Assembly: GCF_024139115.2 (NCBI RefSeq)
Contig: NC_085141.1
Location: 42,529,065-42,593,064 of the forward strand
DNA: 64,000 bases
Direction: 5' to 3'
Source: Armigeres subalbatus
Lineage: Eukaryota > Arthropoda > Insecta > Diptera > Culicidae
The position numbers and the translations under genes are program-made. How positions within the stretch are numbered: position 1 is the stretch's first letter; each line of letters opens with the position of its first letter. The notes below the pieces were generated by a model that was not told the DNA's origin, did not search any database, and saw nothing but the letters and a program-made list of their open reading frames with translations. Positions 1 to 11,067 of this stretch are shown in pieces.

Positions 1-206
1 GACAAAAAACCTAATTATGACTGGAAATGGAACTTTCGTATTTACACCTCATTTTACAACCGGCGTGGCATCATCCGCTCTGATGTTTGAAAGAGTGTTG
101 CGAGACAAGCTTCCATCAATCCCGGGAGTTGGAGAGAAACCAGAAGAAGAAGCTCGCGATAATGAGAAAAAGATAAAGCAAGTGGAGTATGCTAACAATC
201 GACGTC

Positions 207-879
207 CAAGGATGTTATCGATCATTTAGTAATCTGCCTTCGATCATTTAGTAGTTTGTCAATAACTAATTCCAGAGGCTAAATTTTAAAATGTGTTGTA
301 TGGTGGACTTGTAATGCAAAGGTTTATCTACAACTGTGTCTAACAGTTCGTTGTTTGAATTCCACTAATAACGGAGCTATAGCGCTAGTAGCAGTAATTT
401 AGACCAAATGATTGCGTATTTTGTTATCATTTAGTATAAGTATAGCAACTAGCACCATTATTTTATTATTCATTCAGACTAAGGCCGAAGTGGCCTGTGC
501 GGTATATAAGAGTCTTCTCCATTCGGCTCGGTCCATGGCTACACGTCGCCAACCACGCAGTCTACGGAGGGTCCGCAAGTCATCTTCCACCTGATCGATC
601 CACCTTGCCCGCTGCGCACCTCGCCTTCTTGTGCCCGTCGGATCGTTGTCGAGAACCATTTTCACCGGGTTACTGTCCGACATTCTGGCTACGTGCCCTA
701 GCACCATAACTCCTTTAATAGTGGAATTCGAACATCGACATGTTAAGGAGAGTTGAAGAAAAACCTTCGCACTAAAAGTCCACCATACAACACATTTTGA
801 AATTATATCTCTGGAATGAGTTATTGAAAAACTACTAAATGATCGAACGCAGATTACTAAATGATCGATAACATCCTTG
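207..879. mobile_element. hAT-like palindromic MITE with 8-bp target duplication
   Basis: The ends are CAAGGATGTTATCGATCATT and its reverse complement. The two arms (207-448 and about 700-879) are imperfect inverted copies about 180 bp long. The flanks carry the perfect 8-bp duplication TCGACGTC (199-206, 880-887), the length made by hAT transposases. No transposase is present. The centre is interrupted by an RTE fragment at 459-697. Related relics lie at 7680-8060, 12905-13090 and 39949-40230. Confidence 0.75.
459..697 (-). mobile_element. RTE-clade retrotransposon, 5'-truncated 3' end
   Basis: This is nearly identical to 56636-56870, the 3' end of the 3.3-kb RTE element, including the C-terminal stretch GHVARMSDSNPVKM read on the minus strand (frame 474-707). 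The 3' tail is TAA-rich. It is flanked by a 10-bp duplication CTAGCACCAT (449-458 and 698-707), which fixes both ends and shows ordinary 5' truncation during target-primed reverse transcription. It sits in the centre of the palindromic MITE and so is younger than it. Confidence 0.82.
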
Positions 880-1022
880 TCGACGTCGAGCGATCCAAAA
901 CTTTTTGAAGAGTGGAGATATCGTCATTGCTATTCGTAACAGTGTGCCTCAAATCGGGAGATAGCGAGTTCGATTCTCGGTCTGGCTTAGGATGTTTTCA
1001 GGTGGGAATATCTACTGAATCA

Positions 1023-1277
1023 TACACACTAACTTTTTCTTTCTCGAGCTCGGCAAAATCAGGCACCGCTGTGGCTCAGTAAATTTCGAAACTGAACTTC
1101 GGCATAACATTTGGTTTATTACTGATCTTCGGCATAATATTTACCGTATCTCAGCAACTGAAACGTCACTTTTACTGAGATCTCGGCAAAAATCATGTTT
1201 GCTGAAACTCGGCGGTGCCCACCTCGGGAAAATAAACAAAAACTGCTGAGATCTCGGCGAAAAAAATTAAGTGTGTA
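1023..1277. mobile_element. small inverted-repeat element, CTCGGCA family
   Basis: The ends (ACACTAACTTTTTCTTTCTC and, inverted, ACACTTAATTTTTTTCGCCG) form an imperfect terminal inverted repeat of about 40 bp. The interior repeats CTGAGATCTCGGC-like words. A diverged reverse-orientation copy lies at 30829-30955. No coding capacity. Confidence 0.55.
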
Positions 1278-1400
1278 GTGTCTCCATTGTATTTGCCACA
1301 CAAGATACATTACTATGGAAAGGCGGGTATATAAAAGTTTACAATGAATAACTGAGAAATGCTAATTGAATACTAAATTTGAAAGCAAGTTTCAGTTGGA

Positions 1401-1657
1401 GCAAAATAGCAAAATGAGATATGGAAATGATCGATATAAGAGATAAAAGAACAGACAACAATATCAATATTTTGCACTAAAATATCATAAGGATATCAAG
1501 TTATGTTATTTGTAATGAATGATCAATATCATGTGCCATTACTTATTCATAGCATATCTTGAAATTTAAATGATATTTCGGAGCAAATTTTTGATATTGT
1601 TGTCTTTTTTTATCTCTTATATCAATCAAGTCCATATCATGTTTTGTTATTCTGTTC
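1401..1657. mobile_element. palindromic MITE, arms about 85 bp
   Basis: Arm 1401-1488 (GATATAAGAGATAAAAGAAC, ACAACAATATCAA) is inverted at about 1573-1657 (TTGATATTGTTGTCTTTTTT, ATCTCTTATATCAATC). The central 85 bp is AT-rich and holds a second partial symmetry. No convincing target duplication was found, so the superfamily is unassigned. Confidence 0.6.
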
Positions 1658-1932
1658 GTGGCTTCTGCCCGGGTTACGGTGTAAGATCTGTCAAACAGGG
1701 CAATAAGTTGTGGTAATTAAGGATTCGTCGTATTTAGTCTACGCTACCAACAGCAGTCTCAGAAATAAAACATAATTAATATTACTTTGCAGACAGATGA
1801 AAGACTCAAATTCCTTTTGTTGGAGACTAAACTGTATGCTGCGGAAGCAACTTTTCAAGCAATTAATTAAAAACCGGTACCTGGTCCTATGCTGAACTAA
1901 CTGCTGGACAAATCGAGTTAGGGGCTTAAATA

Positions 1933-2290
1933 CGTACACCCAGCCAGCGGGTGGCAGATTTTAATACAGTTCTGCATAAGCGCCTTACAGAAATTGTATA
2001 ATAATTTGGCATATACAACTTCGGAAGATTTCAATACAATTGTTGTATTAAAATTGTGTAGATTTTTATTATCTTAATACAATATCTGTATAAAAAGCTT
2101 GCAGAATTGTATATGCCATGATTTTATACAATAACTAGCTTTGTCCGCGTTTTTGTGTTGCAAATGCCATATAAGTACTGAACTATTTGCAGCACCGCAC
2201 TCTAGCTCAATTTCTGTGCTATTGTTTTTTTTGTAGTCCACCGATTTTTCACCTTTCTCAGTAAAATTCACCAACCTTTTGTATATACAA
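1933..2290. repeat. AT-rich inverted-repeat element remnant
   Basis: It starts with ACACCCAGCCAGCG, close to the start of the MITE at 47275 (ACACCCAACCAGCGAC). Inside, ACAGAAATTGTATAATAATT near 1990 is repeated in inverted form near 2105-2150. This suggests a diverged member of the 47-kb family; the right end is not clear. Confidence 0.35.
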
Positions 2291-3069
2291 ACCTTGCGGA
2301 CCCTAAAACGAATCGATTAGGGAAAAAATCTTGCAAATCGGTCAACCCGTTCACAAGTTAAATCGTCAGGAAGGAAATCTCAACTTTTTATTATATAGAA
2401 GAAGAGAAGATTGTCAGATTTGTTTGTTGTGTGTACTAACTCTTCATGAACTGGTGAACAATCGTAGTGAGAGGAACACACGGAAGTTCTTATTACTGAA
2501 CAAATTCTCTAACTTGAAATGGTCTTGTAGACAGAACTAAATTCCGGGTTTTCAGCGTTTTACTGGTGATATTCTAGAAGCAAGACAAGGATGTGGCTAG
2601 GGGTCCGATGCATGGCCAAAAACAGTATTATTGTTCTTGTGTTAGCTTCCAGGAATTCCTCGTACATATAGTTTTCCCGGTTTGAAATTCTGCTTTCCGG
2701 CCTCTTTCTATAGCATGTTGCGCTCTTACTTCAACTGCTCTTCTTTCAATTCCTGTGTTTGTTGATGTTGTTTCTCACGAAAATTCTTCTCGCTGCCATG
2801 CCGCCGTATCTCCTGCAATGGTTTTTCGAATCCTCTTCTCACAAAGGACCATTTCGTCCTCTAATTGCTTTTCCTTATCACGCTATTCTAGTTTAAATAT
2901 TTTCAGGGAATCGATCAATATTCGATCACTTCCTGAGCCAATGGATTCACCGTCACTCTTTGAGGCAACTGTCTTCTCCGTAATGCTTTAGTCTGTTTTC
3001 CGCATTTTTGGTACATATATGTAGGATATGTACTACCACGCATCGGGCTGCTCTAATCCGAATTCTCTA
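2291..3069. other. unassigned 0.8 kb, no gene recognised
   Basis: No repeat partner was seen in the window. The minus strand of about 2700-2990 reads as a charged, Glu/Gln/Arg-rich helix-like stretch (QLEDEMVL, TAAWQREEF) with stops. That composition resembles the start of a retroelement gag but is not specific enough to name. Confidence 0.3.
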
Positions 3070-3335
3070 CGACCCAGCCTAGTATGGGAAGAAAAAAAGT
3101 CGTCGGATTCTACGGTGCACCCCCCAGGATTTTGCCTTTGGGTAAGATAATCATTCTCTGAAAATTTCAGCCTGATCGGTTATTGCATAAGCTGGCGCAA
3201 TTAATTTGAAGTTAATATGGGGGTTTCAGCCGAAATATATGGGAAAATACACCTCTGTTACTATTTCGTATAGGAAATTGGATGGAAGAGCCCGATTGAG
3301 CCCAGATTTGCAGGAAATGAAGTTAACATGCCCAA

Positions 3336-4173
3336 CCTTCAAATGAAAGCTTAGGGTATAACAAAAGAAAAATTGTTCTACGACAACTCTGGGAAATGAA
3401 GTTTAGGGGTGGCCCCGACGCGTTTTATGAAAAAAAAAGTGCGTTTTTTATAGGTTACATCGAAAATACCGGTATATCGGAAAGAAATTCGATGAAACCC
3501 ATCCATTTTATATTTTTTACATTTAACTTAGGGTCTATACTTTATGGTAAAACTTTGATACCGCATGTTTTAGCTCTATATATTTTTCACTGATGCTTTA
3601 AATGCCCAAAAATGATGAATTTTTTCTTATATTTTTTTTATTAATGCATCCAAAACGGGTATCCATCATAACGCTTTCGAAACTAGATATACATAGAAAG
3701 ATTGGGGAATTTTCTAACTAATATTTTAATAAAAATAGCAACTTTCTATCTCTATCCGTTTAAAAGTTATTCACGATTTACTGCAGCTTGGAAAAAGACT
3801 TTTTAAAATTTCGGATCATAATACCTGGATCATGTTTAAGTAAAAAAACGCATACTTTTCCATACCAACCAAATGAGCGCTTTAATAACCAATATAGTAT
3901 TCATATGAGTTGCATAAAATTGATTTTAATACTTAATTGAGTGTTATTATGGAAACCCAACGATGGACCAGCAGTAACATGACTGACTACAAATTGTTCA
4001 GTTAGTCTGGGTGAGTACTCAAATAGATTGATGAATATGGTTTCAAAACTACCCATAGGTAGGTTCAGCTATCGTTTCATGGTTCGATGAGCTGTGCAAT
4101 GTTTCACGATAACATGGAAATTAATTGTTTTCTGACCAACTTGATTTTTTAACCAGCACGATCATGTGAAGTT
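3336..4173. repeat. left inner arm of foldback (partner 4561-5330)
   Basis: GAAATGAAGTTTAGGGGTGG at about 3395 is mirrored by CCACCCCTAAACGTCATTTC at 5251. The pairing continues to 4173 (CACGATCATGTGAAG versus CTTCACATGATCGT at 4561). The arms differ by scattered substitutions and a few indels, so the palindrome is not recent. Confidence 0.75.
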
Positions 4174-4349
4174 AATCCGGCTGGATCATTTTGGTCCCGA
4201 TTTATCGATGCAATCAATTTATCATTGTAATCAGTATTGGTAGGCAAAATAGTTCGTAATTAGTGTAGATTGTTCTTATTTCCAGAGATTCCGTAGATGG
4301 TAGATGCCAAATATTTCAATATGCATTATAAAATAATAATGATAATAGT

Positions 4350-4510
4350 AATTTGTGTAACTAGTTGCAAGAAGATGATTTAATCAGCATGGTTGTACGT
4401 TTATCCAACGAGGCTTGCCGAATGAGATAAATACTACGAGTGCTGATAAAATCGAGTTTTGCAATTAGTTGCACACACAATTTTTTGCAATGGCGTAAAA
4501 TGAGCTTCAA
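4350..4510. repeat. palindromic loop sequence shared with 44955-45120
   Basis: TGTAACTAGTTGCAAGAAGA and CGAGTTTTGCAATTAGTTGC flank ATAAATACTACGAGTGCTG. The same arrangement occurs at 44955-45120, there with a cleaner palindrome around a GTACGTG core. It is an independent small inverted-repeat unit found in two unrelated contexts. Confidence 0.6.
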
Positions 4511-5477
4511 TATGGCGTAAAATATGACAAATCGATATCAAAATGATCTAGTTGGATTTGCTTCACATGATCGTTCTTGCAAAAAATCAAGATGGTCACA
4601 AAACAACTAATTTCCATGTTATCGAGAAACATTGCACAGCTCGACAAACCATGACACGAAAACTGAACCTACCTATGGGTAGTTTTGAAACCATATTCAT
4701 CAATCTATTTGAGTACTCACCCAGACTAACTGAACAATTTGTAGTCAGCCATGTTACTGCTGGTCCATCGTTGGGTTTCCATAATAACACTCAAATAAGT
4801 ATTAAAATCAATTTTATGCAACTCATATGAATACTATATTGGTTATTAAAGCGTTCATTTGGTTGGTATGGAAAAGTAGGCGTTTTTTTTTACTTAAACA
4901 TGATCCAGGTATTATGATCCGAAATTTCAAAAAGTCTTTTTCCAAGCTGCAGTAAATCGTGAATAACTTTTAAACGGATAGAGATAGAAGCTTGCTATTT
5001 TTAGCAAAATATTCGCTATAAAATTCCCCATCTTTCTATGTATATTCTATCTATTCTATGCATTTAAAGCATCAGTGAAAAATATATAGACCTAAAACAT
5101 GCGGTATCAAAGTTTTACCATAAAGTATAGACCCTAAGTTAAATATAAAAAATATAAAATGGATGGGTTTCATCGAATTTCTTTCCGATATACCGGTATT
5201 TTCGATGTTACCTATAAAAAATACACTTTTTTCATAAAACGCGTCGGGGCCACCCCTAAACGTCATTTCCCAGAGTTGTCGTAGAACAATTTTTCTTTTG
5301 TTTTACCCTAAGCTTTCATTTGAAGGTTGAGCCCCCAAAATCCCAGACTTTGTCCAATTTTGGGACACCCTAATGCCCATGAACAATTCGACATGAAATA
5401 CTACTATTACTAAATAAATTTTAAATCAGTTTTTGACTGATTTATTTGGAGTTTGGTTGAGCACTTTGAAATTCATT

Positions 5478-6823
5478 TTTTTTTTGTTTTTTAACTAATT
5501 TTATTTGCTAATTATCTAATACATGCATTCATCTCTTAGACTAGGTGTTCCGTGTTTTCTTGACACTATCATCCTTGTTTGCTATGTTACATTTTTAGTT
5601 ATTATTAATACATTCCAATTGCCTCTGGCAGTTAGAATATTTCCTCTGGTTGAATTGAACCATGTAGGAATTACAATGTTTTCTACTTAAACTAAACTTA
5701 ACCTAATTCATACTAAGGGTACAAGGAGCTAATCGTTGCAATAGAAGATTGCAACGATTTTTGTCTAAAATTGGAAATTATTTTGTTGGACATTTGTTGC
5801 AATGTCTCAATATTAGAAATTCTATGAAGTTCATTGGTACTATACCACGGAGGCAACTTCAGAATCATTTTCAAAATTTTATCTTGAATCCTCTGAAGTG
5901 CCTTTTTTCTGGTATTGCAGCAACTAGCCCATATTGGCACAGCATACAACATGGCAGGTCTAAAAATTTGTTTGTAAATCAAAAGTTTGTTCTTAAGACA
6001 AAGTTTTGATTTTCTGTTTATAAGTGGATATAGGCACTTAATATATTTGTTACATTTGGCTTGAAGGCCTTCAATGTGATTTAAAAAGTTAATTTTGATC
6101 TAGCAGAAGTCCTAAATATTTAGCTTCGCTAGACCAATTAATTGGAACCCCATTCATAGTGACAATATGTCTGCTAGAAGGTTTCAAATAAGAAGCTCTC
6201 GGCTTATGTGGGAAAATTATAAGCTGAGTTTTGGAAGCATTCGGGGAAATTTTCCATTTTGCAAGTAAGTGGAGAAAATGTCCAAACTTTTTGCAATCTA
6301 CTACAAATGACACGAAGGCTACGCCCTTTGGCTGAGAGACCTGTGTCATCTGCAAACAAAGATTTTTGACACCCTGATGGTAAATCAGGTAAGTGAGAAG
6401 TAAAAATGTTATACAAAATGGGCCCCAGTATACAGCCTTGGGAAACAACAGCTCTTACATGTAATCTATCAGATTTCGAATTCTGATAGTTTACCTGCAG
6501 TGAGCGATCTGATAAATAATTTTGGATCAGTTTAATAATGTACAGAGGAAAATTAAAATTCATCAATTTTACAATCAAACCTTCATGCCAAACACTGTCA
6601 AATGCTTTCTCTATATCAAGAAGAGCAACTCCAGTCGAATATCCTTCAGATTTGTTGAGCCGAATTAAGTTCGTAACTCTTAATAACTGATGAGTGGTTG
6701 AATGCCCATGGCGAAAACCAAATTGCTCATCAGCAAAAATAGAATTGTCATTAATATGAACCATCATTCTATTTAAAATAATCTTTTCAAACAGTTTGCT
6801 TATTGAAGAAAGCAAACTGATAG
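5478..6823 (-). mobile_element. jockey-clade non-LTR retrotransposon, 5'-truncated
   Basis: The 3' A-tail (T-run on the plus strand at 5478-5485) and the truncated 5' end are bracketed by the 12-bp duplication TTGAAATTCATT (5466-5477 and 6824-6835). Only the RT-to-C-terminus part and the 3' UTR remain. The domain style suggests a Juan-like mosquito element, a family guess. Confidence 0.8.
5713..6815 (-). pseudogene. reverse transcriptase, jockey clade (partial, frameshifted)
   Basis: The first segment (6204-6815, minus) carries the RT finger motif KLFEKIILNRM, the EQFGFRHGHSTTHQL block, motif A with its catalytic Asp (ALLDIEKAFDSVWHEGL), motif B in altered form (VSQGCILGPILYN) and motif C with FADD (SLFADDTGL). 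A shift near 6330 moves the frame into 6089-6448. After a further break, 5713-5982 holds the C-terminal jockey pattern (FRPAMLYAVPIWASC, LKMILKLPPWYSTNELHR). The endonuclease and ORF1 are missing because of 5' truncation. The catalytic residues are present but the protein is broken. Confidence 0.8.
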
Positions 6824-6850
6824 TTGAAATTCATTAATTGCCATGAAAAC

Positions 6851-7046
6851 TATAGATAGTGGAATATATAGATGAGCGAAGATAAATCCTCTGTCTCCAA
6901 ACGAACTGTCAAACGTGTCTCCAAACGAGCATGAAGTCACGATTTCAATGGAAACGTTAAGGGCTGTGACGTAATTTGCGCGCGCGCACGGGCAAAAAAA
7001 TCGACTCAGCCATGCTTTCGCTCATCTATAGATTCTACTATCTATA
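6851..7046. mobile_element. 196-bp hAT-like MITE, copy 1
   Basis: The ends are TATAGATAGT...ACTATCTATA, a 30-bp terminal inverted repeat with two mismatches. The 8-bp duplication ATGAAAAC is perfect (6843-6850, 7047-7054). An equally long copy lies at 36142-36337. Confidence 0.85.
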
Positions 7047-7679
7047 ATGAAAACAAGCGCATACAATCAAAGGTGCCTGCGATGCGTGGTTTCGCGCACA
7101 CTGAAACATAAGTAACTGCACGCGCGCCATAACACATATCGCAGCTACCTTCGATTACATGCGCTTGTTTTCATGGCAATTAATGAATTTCAAAGTGCTC
7201 AACCAAACTCCAAATAAATCAGTTAAAAACTAATTTAAAGTTTATTAAATCATAGTAGAATTTTATGTGGAATTGTCCATTGGCATGTTAATTCATTTCC
7301 TGCAAATCTGGGCTCTTCTATCCAATTTCATGTACGAAATAGTAACAGAGGTGTATTTTCCCATATATTTCGGCTGAAACCCCCATATTAACTTCAAATT
7401 AATTGCGCCAGCTTATGCAATAATCGATCGGGCTGAAATTTTCAGAGAATGATTTTCTTACCCAAAGGCAAAATCCTGGGTGGTCCGACGACTTTTTGTA
7501 TCCTGGGCCAGTCTACTCAGCACTGGGTCCATTCTTTGAGGTATAAGTTCTATGAATTTGTTCGGATTACGTAGGAACCAGTCTTTGGAATCTCCGTTGT
7601 CAACGTTAACCTATCAAGATCAGTCAGTTGATAATGATTTTTTTTCTTATTTTCAAAATTATGATTAGTGTTCTGGGCT

Positions 7680-8060
7680 CAATCATTTAGTAGTTTGTCA
7701 ATAATTAATTTTATAGGCTGATTAATGGTTTTCCTATAACTCTGCTTAATAGCCGTTGTTTGAATTTCACTAATAATGTGGCTAAACAAGTAACATCAAC
7801 TAAATGATTGTTTTTTTTTATCATTTAGATAAGAAAACTATTTCGAGCTTTTAGCGGAATATAACGCCATAAGACGAGTTTGTACAATTCCATTCAATTC
7901 CATGCAATTCAATTCCGTCTTCAAGTACGACCCCAACAGTAAGTCGAGTCAAGTACGTGACACTGAAGAAGGCCTTACTGTTGAGGTCGAAATACGTATC
8001 TGTAGAAGGTACAATCAAGTGGTGGAATTAATCATTTAGTATAAGTTACTGAAACTAGCG
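7680..8060. repeat. relic of the 207-879 MITE family with an inserted repeat
   Basis: ATCATTTAGTAGTTTGTCAA (about 7681) and GTTGTTTGAATTTCACTAAT match one arm of the 207-879 family. About 7900-8035 is a different repeat (GTTGAGGTCGAAATACGTAT), found again at 46196-46300. After it, ATCATTTAGTATAAGTTACT resumes the MITE. Confidence 0.5.
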
Positions 8061-8079
8061 CATTAAATTGTGGGCTTCG

Positions 8080-8312
8080 TGGACGTGCGGTTAGCAACGT
8101 CAATCGTCTAGACGCTTGGGCTATGGAGCTCGGGTTCGATTCCCGCCCCGGCAAGGAGGAAACTTTTCGTGATCGAAAAATTCTCCACTGGTCCACTGGG
8201 TGCTATGTGTCCTGTCCGTTGTCTAGGTGTTAAGTGTTCAGTCTGTACGACCTATGGTCGAAGACGGTGTTCCTGTCTTTTTAACCTTCCGGAACTCGCA
8301 CCGTTGTGAAAA
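8080..8312 (+). mobile_element. tRNA-headed SINE
   Basis: The head at 8084-8155 has an A-box-like GTGCGGTTAGCAACGTC and an intact B box GGTTCGATTCC (8133-8143), the internal RNA polymerase III promoter of tRNAs. It does not fold into a canonical tRNA and runs into a non-tRNA body ending near 8312. A SINE is more likely than a functional tRNA gene. Confidence 0.6.
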
Positions 8313-8579
8313 GTACAACACATTGAGTAAAAATGAGATAACTTTTTAGTCAGTTGACCAATTTGCACCAAACCACCATGTATTCCTCAAAAAATTAGTT
8401 CTTCATCAATTGAAAAGATAATAAAAGTGATTCGATAGAAGGCTCGGGTAAATATAGCTAAATAAAAGGTGCACTGGGAAAAGTGACCAGTAATGAATTA
8501 TTTATTTATTTCATTAACAATTCATCCTAAAGTAACGCGATTAGGTCTATATCATTTCTGATAATAACCTTGGAGTTAA

Positions 8580-9930
8580 TTCGCAGTTCTTACTCACCTA
8601 TGACCGTAGGTGGCAACCAGGCGGCCATCCGGAAAACCCGGAACGTTCGTAAAAATGGTCATTTTGTGAAGTTCGTCCTAGAACAGCACATTTTTTTCTA
8701 AACCATTCCTGATGATGATTTTGCAGATATTCCACAGTTCTTACTCTACTATAACCATAGGTGGCCACCAGACGGGCCTCCTATAATCCGAAACGTCCGT
8801 AAACATGGTCATTCTGGAAAGTTCGTCCGCAAGCAGCACAATTTTTTTCTAAGCCATTTCTGATGAGAATGTTTGAGCTAAACCAAATTTGTCACACTGC
8901 TATGACCGCAGGTGGCCACCAGGCGGCCTTCCGGAAATCCCGGAACGTCCGTAAAAATGGTCATTTTGTGAAGTTCGTCCTAGAGCATTGCAATTTTTTC
9001 TAAACCATTTCTGATGATGATTTTGGAGATATTCCACAGTTCTTACTTTACTTTAACCGTAGGTGGCCACCAGACGGCCTTCCTTCTAATCCGGAACATC
9101 CGTGAAAGTGGTAATTTTGGAAAGTTCGTCCGAGAGCAGCGCATTTTTTTCTAAACCATTTCTGATGGGGATGTTTAAACTAAAACACATTTCTCACACT
9201 GCTATGACCGCAGGTGGCAACCAGACGGCCTTCCGGAAAACCCGGAACGTCCGTAAAAATGGTCATATTGAAAAGTTTATCCTAGAGCAGCGCAATTTTT
9301 TGACGGCGATATTCGAGTCAATACACAGCTCCTACTCTGCTACGACCGCAGTGGCCACCAGGCGGCCTTCCAGAGAATCCGGAACACCCGTAAAAATGGC
9401 AATTTTGTGAAGTTCGTCCTAGAGCAGCGCAATTTTTCTAAACCATTTCTGACGGTGATTTTGGATGAAATTCTCAGTCATTACTCTGCTATGACCGCAG
9501 GTGACCACCAGATGGCCTTCGGGGTAATCCGGAACGACCGTAGAAATGATGAATTTGGAAAGTTTATCCTAGAGCAGCGTATTTTTTTTCTAAACCTTCT
9601 CTGACGGTGATGTTGGAGATATTTCAAAGTCTTAATCAGCTATGACTCCACGTGGCCACCAGGCGGCCTTCCGAATAATTTGAAAAACCCGTAAAATGGT
9701 CATTTTGGATGGTACGTCCTAGAGTAGCGCAATTTTTTCTAAGACATTTTTTTATGGTGGTCTTAGTGTTAATTCACAGTTCTTACTCTGCAACGGCCGC
9801 AGGTGGCTACCAGACGGCCTTCCGCAAATCTGGAACGTCCGTGAATGGTCATTTTGTACAGTTCGTCCTAGACCAACGAATTTCTTCTAAGCCATTTCTG
9901 ATAATGACCAGGAAGTTAGTCAATGCTCTT
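8580..9930. repeat. tandem repeat, about 150-bp unit, nine copies
   Basis: TGACCGCAGGTGGCCACCAG-type words recur near 8600, 8750, 8900, 9050, 9200, 9340, 9490, 9640 and 9790. Each is followed by CCGGAACGTCCGTAAAAATG and a GTTCGTCCTAGAGCAGCG block. The units are 10-25% diverged, giving short spurious frames. A related array lies at 14950-15520. Confidence 0.85.
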
Positions 9931-10279
9931 CACCATCAAATATTGTATAGAGTTTTCCACCTTCGCCAAAGGTATAATAATAGCCCAAAAATATATGTAC
10001 TACGCAAACTAATTAATAATGAATTCTATCATAATAATACCTAAATAAAAGTCATTGATGATAATAACCACATTAGAAATTCGAGAGATATTGGTCTTAT
10101 TTGGCACAAAAGAAGCCATTTCAGCCAAAAAACTTTGTTGGGATGTGATAGGAACGCAAAATACGGAATTCTAATTGGATGTAAGAAATAAGTTTTTCCT
10201 GCATTTCCAATACTAACAGTTGACTGTTAGACTAGTCAAGTTGAAGTTTATATAATCAAACTGGTGGTCTCACGTGTAC

Positions 10280-11067
10280 TATCACTACTCTACGGATGAA
10301 TTTTAAACTTCACAATATTTCAACATATTGGTTTCCAATCCCCGAACAACTTTGTAGAAAACGGCAATTTTCTAAATCCCCCAGATCCCAAGATATCGAT
10401 GAACTGATATCTCATATGCAGTAGCACCTCCTTGTGGATGAGTTTTAAATTATTCTGTTTTTCAACATATTGGTTTCCAATGCTCGAACAACTTTATAGA
10501 AGATAGCAACTTTCCAAAACCAATAGATCCCGAAATATCGAACCAAACTGATCTCTCATATACAGTAGCGCCACCTTGCGGATGAATTCTAAACTAATTA
10601 GCTTCTCAACATATTGATTTCCAATCCTCGAACAACTTTGTAGAAGACGGCAACTTTCTAAATCCCACAGATCCCGAGATATCGAAGAACTGATCTCTCA
10701 TATACAGTAACGCCTCCTTGCGGATGAAATATAAATTATTCAGTTTCTCAACATATTGGTTCTCTGTACTCGAACAACGTTGTAGAAAACGGAAATTTAC
10801 TAAATCCCACAGATTCCGAGATATCGAACTAAACTGATCTCTCATATACACTAGCGCCGCCTTACGGCTCAATTCTGAACTAAACAGTTTCTCAACATAT
10901 GAGTTTCCAATGCTGACCAAAACCAATAGATTATCAAACCAAACTGATATCTCATATACAGTAGCGCCACATTGTGGATGAATTTCAAACTAATTAGCTT
11001 CTCAACATATTGGATTTCAACTTAGTAGAAGACGGCAACTTTTTAATTCCCACAGATCCAGAGATAT
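10280..11067. repeat. tandem repeat, about 143-bp unit (continues at 12713-12880)
   Basis: The unit contains GCGCCACCTTGCGGATGAAT, CTTCTCAACATATTG and CCCACAGATCCCGAGATAT, repeated about every 143 bp near 10290, 10430, 10570, 10710, 10860 and 10965. The array is split by the retroposon at 11068-12712 and resumes after it. A distant relative lies at 34020-34130. Confidence 0.8.

Larger units (their letters stand above)
1..966 (+). pseudogene. Ty3/gypsy integrase C-terminal relic, split by an insertion
   Basis: The open frame from base 17 reads like the region after the integrase core of Ty3/gypsy retrotransposons: TPHFTTGVASSALMF, then a charged linker (EKPEEEARDNEKK) and YANNRR, which in the family precedes a GD-hydrophobic SH3-like fold. 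The frame stops inside a palindromic element at 207-879 and resumes after 887, where a short GDIV-type stretch is readable to about 960. The target duplication at 199-206 and 880-887 shows the insertion occurred in what was then continuous sequence. Upstream integrase, RNase H and RT lie outside the window or are lost. Bases 966-978 (GAGTTCGATTCTC) resemble a tRNA B box, so a tRNA-like scrap may abut. Family assignment is from motif memory. Confidence 0.6.
5333..7282. mobile_element. palindromic element inserted in the foldback arm
   Basis: The left arm 5374-5477 (CAGTTTTTGACTGATTTATT, GGAGTTTGGTTGAGCACTTT) is inverted at 7176-7282. The arm continues through ATTAATTGCCATGAAAAC and GCGCATACAATCAAAGGT (6830-6850, 7055-7085) and mirrors at 7110-7175. 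It is split by a jockey element (5478-6823) and by a 196-bp hAT-like element (6851-7046). The extreme ends are blurred, so the boundaries are good to about 10 bp. Confidence 0.6.
3070..7530. mobile_element. large foldback element, disrupted by nested insertions
   Basis: The outer arm 3070-3335 (CAGGATTTTGCCTTTGGGTA, TTGCGCCAGCTTATGCAATA when inverted) pairs with 7280-7530. The next part of the same arm, 3336-4173, pairs with 4561-5330. Removing the insertion at about 5333-7282 restores one continuous inverted repeat of about 1.1 kb per arm around a loop at 4174-4560. No transposase frame is present; short frames in both arms (3396-3593, 5072-5266) are mirror images and not evidence of a gene. 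Confidence 0.7.

Noticed and set aside
3396..5266. mirror-image frames at 3396-3593 and 5072-5266 as a duplicated gene pair
   Set aside because: They are the two arms of the foldback inverted repeat, short and without a domain.
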